A model generated the notes under the pieces. That model saw only the letters and a list, made by a program, of their open reading frames with translations, was not told the origin of the DNA and made no database searches. From Gammaproteobacteria bacterium (GTDB lineage Bacteria; Pseudomonadota; Gammaproteobacteria; Competibacterales; Competibacteraceae), in assembly GCA_003562535.1 (NCBI GenBank), contig PWUP01000099.1, forward strand, positions 1 to 17,084: 17,084 nt of DNA. The letters run 5' to 3'. Positions 13,555 through 17,084 of this stretch are shown here, in pieces. How positions within the stretch are numbered: position 1 is the first letter of the stretch; each line of letters begins with the position of its first letter. A program made the translations under genes and the position numbers.

Positions 13555-16500
13555 CTAAGCCGCTTGGGCAGTAGGTTCTTGTTGCTGCATCAATACCCGC
13601 TTGTAATCAGTGGGCATGACTTTAACAAACTGGCGCAGCGTTGTCGGCCAGTTTGCCAGCAATCGAGCCGCGACTGCGGAGTCGGTGAATTGCTTATGGC
13701 GTTCGATTAAAGTGCGTAACTCGTAGATGTCTGGATCATCCAGCAGTTCTTCCAACTCCACCATCTCCAGATTGCAGCGGGCACGCAATCGATCTTCGGG
13801 GTCCCAGACGTAGGTAATGCCACCGCTCATGCCCGCCGCAAAATTGCGCCCGGTGGGGCCGAGCACGACGACGCGGCCACCGGTCATGTATTCACAGCCG
13901 TGATCCCCGACGCCTTCGACGACAGCGATAGCGCCGGAGTTACGGACTGCAAAACGCTCGGCGGCAATCCCGCGGATAAACACCTCACCCGTGGTCGCAC
14001 CGTATAAGCAGACGTTGCCGACAATGATGTTCTCTTCGGGGACAAACGTCGCCGCGCGTGACGGATAAACGACAATACGTCCGCCGGATAAACCCTTGCC
14101 CACGTAATCATTGGCATCGCCTTCCAGCTCGATATTGACCCCACGCGCCAACCACGCTCCGAGGCTTTGGCCTGCTGAGCCGGTGAATTTCAGGTGAATG
14201 GTGTCGTCTGGTAGCCCGGCTTCTCCCCACTTTTTGGCGATGGTGTGGCTGAGAATACCGCCGACACAGCGGTCGGTATTTTTAATCGGCAGATCCAATT
14301 TGACCCGCGAGCCGTGATTCAATGCGGCTTGAGACTGCGCCACCAGTTGCTGATCCAGAACCTGATCCAGCCCATGATCTTGGGCAATGGTGCAGTACAC
14401 TTCTACATCGGGATGCGGTTTACGCGCCGGGCTGAGCACCGCCGACAGATCAAGCCCATCGGCTTTCCAATGGCGGAACGCTTGATCAGTCTCCAAGGCA
14501 TCGGCTCGGCCAATCATCTCATTAAACGTGCGGAAGCCCATATAGGCCATGTGCTGGCGGGCTTCTTCGGCAATCATGAATAAATAATTGACCACATGCT
14601 CAGGATCACCAGAAAATTTCTTACGCAGGGTAGCGTCTTGAGTCGCAATGCCCACCGGACAGGTGTTGAGATGACATTTACGCATCATGATGCAGCCTAG
14701 GGCAATCAGCGGGGCGGTGGAAAACCCGTATTCTTCCGCCCCTAACAGAGCCGCAATGACCACATCGCGTCCGGTTTTCATCTGACCATCGGTTTGCAAC
14801 GTCACCCGTGAGCGCAGATCGTTCATCACCAAGGTTTGATGGGTTTCTGCTAGACCTAATTCCCAAGGCAGACCGGCGTGTTTGATGCTGGTCAGCGGGG
14901 CTGCGCCTGTGCCGCCATCGTGACCGGCAATCAAAATATGATCGGCATGAGCTTTGGAGACCCCAGCGGCAATCGTGCCCACGCCGACTTCCGAGACCAG
15001 CTTCACGCTGACCCGAGCGGCAGGATTGGCGTTTTTCAGGTCAAAAATCAACTGCGCCAGATCTTCAATCGAGTAGATGTCATGATGCGGCGGTGGGCTG
15101 ATCAGACCGACACCCGGCGTGGAGTGACGCAGGCGGGCGATGTATTGATCGACCTTATGGCCGGGCAGTTCGCCGCCTTCGCCGGGTTTAGCACCTTGAG
15201 CGACTTTAATCTGTAACTCATCGGCATTGGTCAAGTAATGAATATTGACCCCAAAGCGACCCGAGGCGATTTGTTTAATCGCCGAGCGCTTGGAGTCCCC
15301 ATTCGGTAGAGTACGATAACGCACGGCGTCTTCGCCGCCTTCGCCGGTGTTGGATTTACCCCCAATGCGGTTCATGGCGATGGCTAAGGCTTCGTGCGAT
15401 TCGGTGGAAATCGCGCCTAAGCTCATAGCACCCGTGCAGAAGCGCTTCACAATCTCGCTGGCGGGTTCAACCTCTTCGAGCGGGATAGAGGCTCCGTTGG
15501 CCGCTGGCTTGAGGCGCAGCAAGCCGCGTAACGTGCCGCGTTTGCGGGCATCGGCATCGGCGAGCTGAGCGAAACGCTGGTAGGCTTCGCGGCTGTTAAA
15601 GCGGGCTGCGGCTTGAATATTAGCGATGACCTCAGGATTCCAGGCATGGGTTTCGCCATGAGCGCGCCAATGGAACTCACCCGGATTGCGTAACCCAGTG
15701 GTGGTATGATCGGTCGCTGCCGGTGGGTAGGCGTGCTCATGGCGTCGTAAAGCTTCAGCAGCCAGAATGCCAAATCCACAGCCACGAATCCGGCTGGCGG
15801 TGCCGACAAAGCAGCGCTCAATCACCGCAGGTTCTAAGCCGACCGCTTCGAAGATTTGCGCGCCTTTATACGAATGCAGGGTGGAAATCCCCATTTTGGC
15901 CATGACTTTGAGAATGCCCTTGGCCGTACCTTTGCGATAGGCCGCAACCACGGCTTCATCACTGTTGAGGCTGTCGTCCAATAAACCGTCACGTCGGGCT
16001 TGCCACAAGGCTTCATAGGCCAGATAGGGGTTGATGCCATCCGCCCCATAGCCGATCAATAAGCAATGATGATGGACTTCACGGGCTTCGCCGGTTTCGA
16101 CAATCAACCCCAAGCGCGTGCGTTGCAAGGTACGCACTAAATGATGATGCACCGCCCCAGTAGCCAGCAGAGCACTGAGGGCAATGCGATCTGGGCCGAC
16201 CGCACGATCCGAGAGCACCACCAAGCTGTACCCTTCAGCAATAGCGGCCTCGGCCTCGGCACAAATGCGCTCCAGATGCTGGACTAACCCTTCCGCATGG
16301 GCGTCTTCGCGGGGTAGGGTGATGTCGATGATTTGGCTGCGCCAGCCGCGTTGATCGATGTGTTTCAGCGCGGTCAGTTGTTCATTGCTCAGCACTGGAT
16401 GCGGTATCCGCAGACGCTGGGCGCGCGCTTCCGCCGGTTCCAGCAAATTACCTTCCGGACCGATGTAACACTCCAGCGACATGATGATTTCTTCGCGGAT

Positions 16501-17084
16501 GGAGTCAATGGCCGGATTGGTGACTTGGGCAAACAGTTGTTTGAAATAGTCGTACACTAAACGCGGCTGATCAGACAGACACGCTAAAGCGCTGTCGTTG
16601 CCCATAGCGCCAAGCGGATCACGGCGTTCGCGCACCATAGGTAATAGCATGAATTGTAGGGTTTCGGTGGTATAACCAAACGCTTGCATCCGCGCTAATA
16701 AAGTGTCGGCCTCAAGGCCAGCCGCCGGCTGCTGAGCGTGGAGGTGATCGAGATGCAGGCGCTGGTTGTTCAACCACTCACCATAGGGACGCCGAGTGCT
16801 GAATTCGTACTTGAGTTCATCGTCAGGTATCAGGCGGCCTTGTTCAAAGTCCACCAAAAACATACGGCCTGGCTGCAAGCGGCCTTTGGCTTTGACATTA
16901 TCCGGGGCAATATCCAATACGCCCACTTCCGAGGCCATGATCACCCGATCATCATGGGTGAGGTAATAGCGGCTGGGGCGTAAGCCATTACGATCCAGTA
17001 CCGCGCCAATATAGCGCCCATCAGTGAAGGCAATGGATGCCGGCCCGTCCCAAGGTTCCATCAGACAGGAATGGTATTCGTAGA
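13555..17084 (-). CDS. gltB: Glutamate synthase [NADPH] large subunit, 5' end outside the window
   Basis: GltB makes two glutamates from glutamine and 2-oxoglutarate. About 1175 codons are visible. The frame is open to the window edge, and the seven codons before the first internal Met read YEYHSCL, running into MEPWDGP, so the start and most of the N-terminal glutaminase domain (about 330 residues, including its catalytic Cys) lie beyond 17084. Visible parts are the end of the glutaminase domain (DGRYIGAVLDRNGLRPSRYY), the central domain, the FMN synthase domain (GAMSLGAISTESHEAL near 15400-15430) and the [3Fe-4S] cysteines in CIMMRKCHLNTC (codons at 14692-14694, 14674-14676 and 14659-14661; spacing 5 and 4). 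The GXGXG beta-helix domain (about 13800-14200) follows, ending MQQQEPTAQAA. No gltD follows; a terminator does. Confidence 0.97.
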   Translation of the reverse strand, partial: YEYHSCLMEPWDGPASIAFTDGRYIGAVLDRNGLRPSRYYLTHDDRVIMASEVGVLDIAPDNVKAKGRLQPGRMFLVDFEQGRLIPDDELKYEFSTRRPYGEWLNNQRLHLDHLHAQQPAAGLEADTLLARMQAFGYTTETLQFMLLPMVRERRDPLGAMGNDSALACLSDQPRLVYDYFKQLFAQVTNPAIDSIREEIIMSLECYIGPEGNLLEPAEARAQRLRIPHPVLSNEQLTALKHIDQRGWRSQIIDITLPREDAHAEGLVQHLERICAEAEAAIAEGYSLVVLSDRAVGPDRIALSALLATGAVHHHLVRTLQRTRLGLIVETGEAREVHHHCLLIGYGADGINPYLAYEALWQARRDGLLDDSLNSDEAVVAAYRKGTAKGILKVMAKMGISTLHSYKGAQIFEAVGLEPAVIERCFVGTASRIRGCGFGILAAEALRRHEHAYPPAATDHTTTGLRNPGEFHWRAHGETHAWNPEVIANIQAAARFNSREAYQRFAQLADADARKRGTLRGLLRLKPAANGASIPLEEVEPASEIVKRFCTGAMSLGAISTESHEALAIAMNRIGGKSNTGEGGEDAVRYRTLPNGDSKRSAIKQIASGRFGVNIHYLTNADELQIKVAQGAKPGEGGELPGHKVDQYIARLRHSTPGVGLISPPPHHDIYSIEDLAQLIFDLKNANPAARVSVKLVSEVGVGTIAAGVSKAHADHILIAGHDGGTGAAPLTSIKHAGLPWELGLAETHQTLVMNDLRSRVTLQTDGQMKTGRDVVIAALLGAEEYGFSTAPLIALGCIMMRKCHLNTCPVGIATQDATLRKKFSGDPEHVVNYLFMIAEEARQHMAYMGFRTFNEMIGRADALETDQAFRHWKADGLDLSAVLSPARKPHPDVEVYCTIAQDHGLDQVLDQQLVAQSQAALNHGSRVKLDLPIKNTDRCVGGILSHTIAKKWGEAGLPDDTIHLKFTGSAGQSLGAWLARGVNIELEGDANDYVGKGLSGGRIVVYPSRAATFVPEENIIVGNVCLYGATTGEVFIRGIAAERFAVRNSGAIAVVEGVGDHGCEYMTGGRVVVLGPTGRNFAAGMSGGITYVWDPEDRLRARCNLEMVELEELLDDPDIYELRTLIERHKQFTDSAVAARLLANWPTTLRQFVKVMPTDYKRVLMQQQEPTAQAA

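Noticed and set aside
15447..15821. 124-codon minus-strand frame inside gltB
   Set aside because: It is an alternative frame inside a well-conserved gltB region and has no independent start signal.

Overview
The window looks like chromosomal DNA from a gammaproteobacterium with roughly balanced base composition. I infer this from the gene set (two-domain PPK2, Prc-type S41 protease with its long C-terminal domain, proteobacterial GltB, a DUF349 protein) and from short palindromic repeats between genes. I cannot name the genus. No rRNA, tRNA, CRISPR array, transposase or integrase was seen.

Layout. (1) 1-1258 is the accessory part. It holds a hairpin-rich non-coding stretch, a near-consensus sigma-70 promoter (389-416), and a small module bounded by integron-type recombination boxes. 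The module carries a PIN-domain toxin gene, which has a reading-frame break at a run of nine A, and an overlapping antitoxin-like gene whose last codons run into an attC-like site. (2) 1259-3922 (minus) is a large DUF349 protein, divergent from (3) a PaaI-type hotdog thioesterase (3991-4482), a NYN-domain nuclease-like protein with a cold-shock-like C-terminus (4573-5412), the periplasmic tail-specific protease Prc (5554-7656) and a stand-alone TRAP-type solute-binding protein (7707-8678), all on plus. (4) 8737-10257 (minus) is a polyphosphate:AMP phosphotransferase, divergent from a small two-CBS protein and a flavoprotein of the type often fused to SelD (10424-12028, plus). (5) 12209-13384 (minus) is an ectoine-hydrolase-like (DoeA/EutD) M24 protein. 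It lies downstream of the C-terminal three quarters of glutamate synthase large subunit GltB (13555-17084, minus), which is cut by the window edge. An intrinsic terminator separates the two.

Most of the window is ordinary housekeeping and metabolic sequence. The parts most worth a second look are the cassette-like toxin-antitoxin module (promoter, recombination boxes, A9 frameshift, antitoxin tail encoded by the attC-like site), the NYN plus cold-shock architecture, and three genes separated from their usual partners: the TRAP binding protein without DctQM, gltB without gltD immediately downstream, and the DoeA-like gene without doeB.
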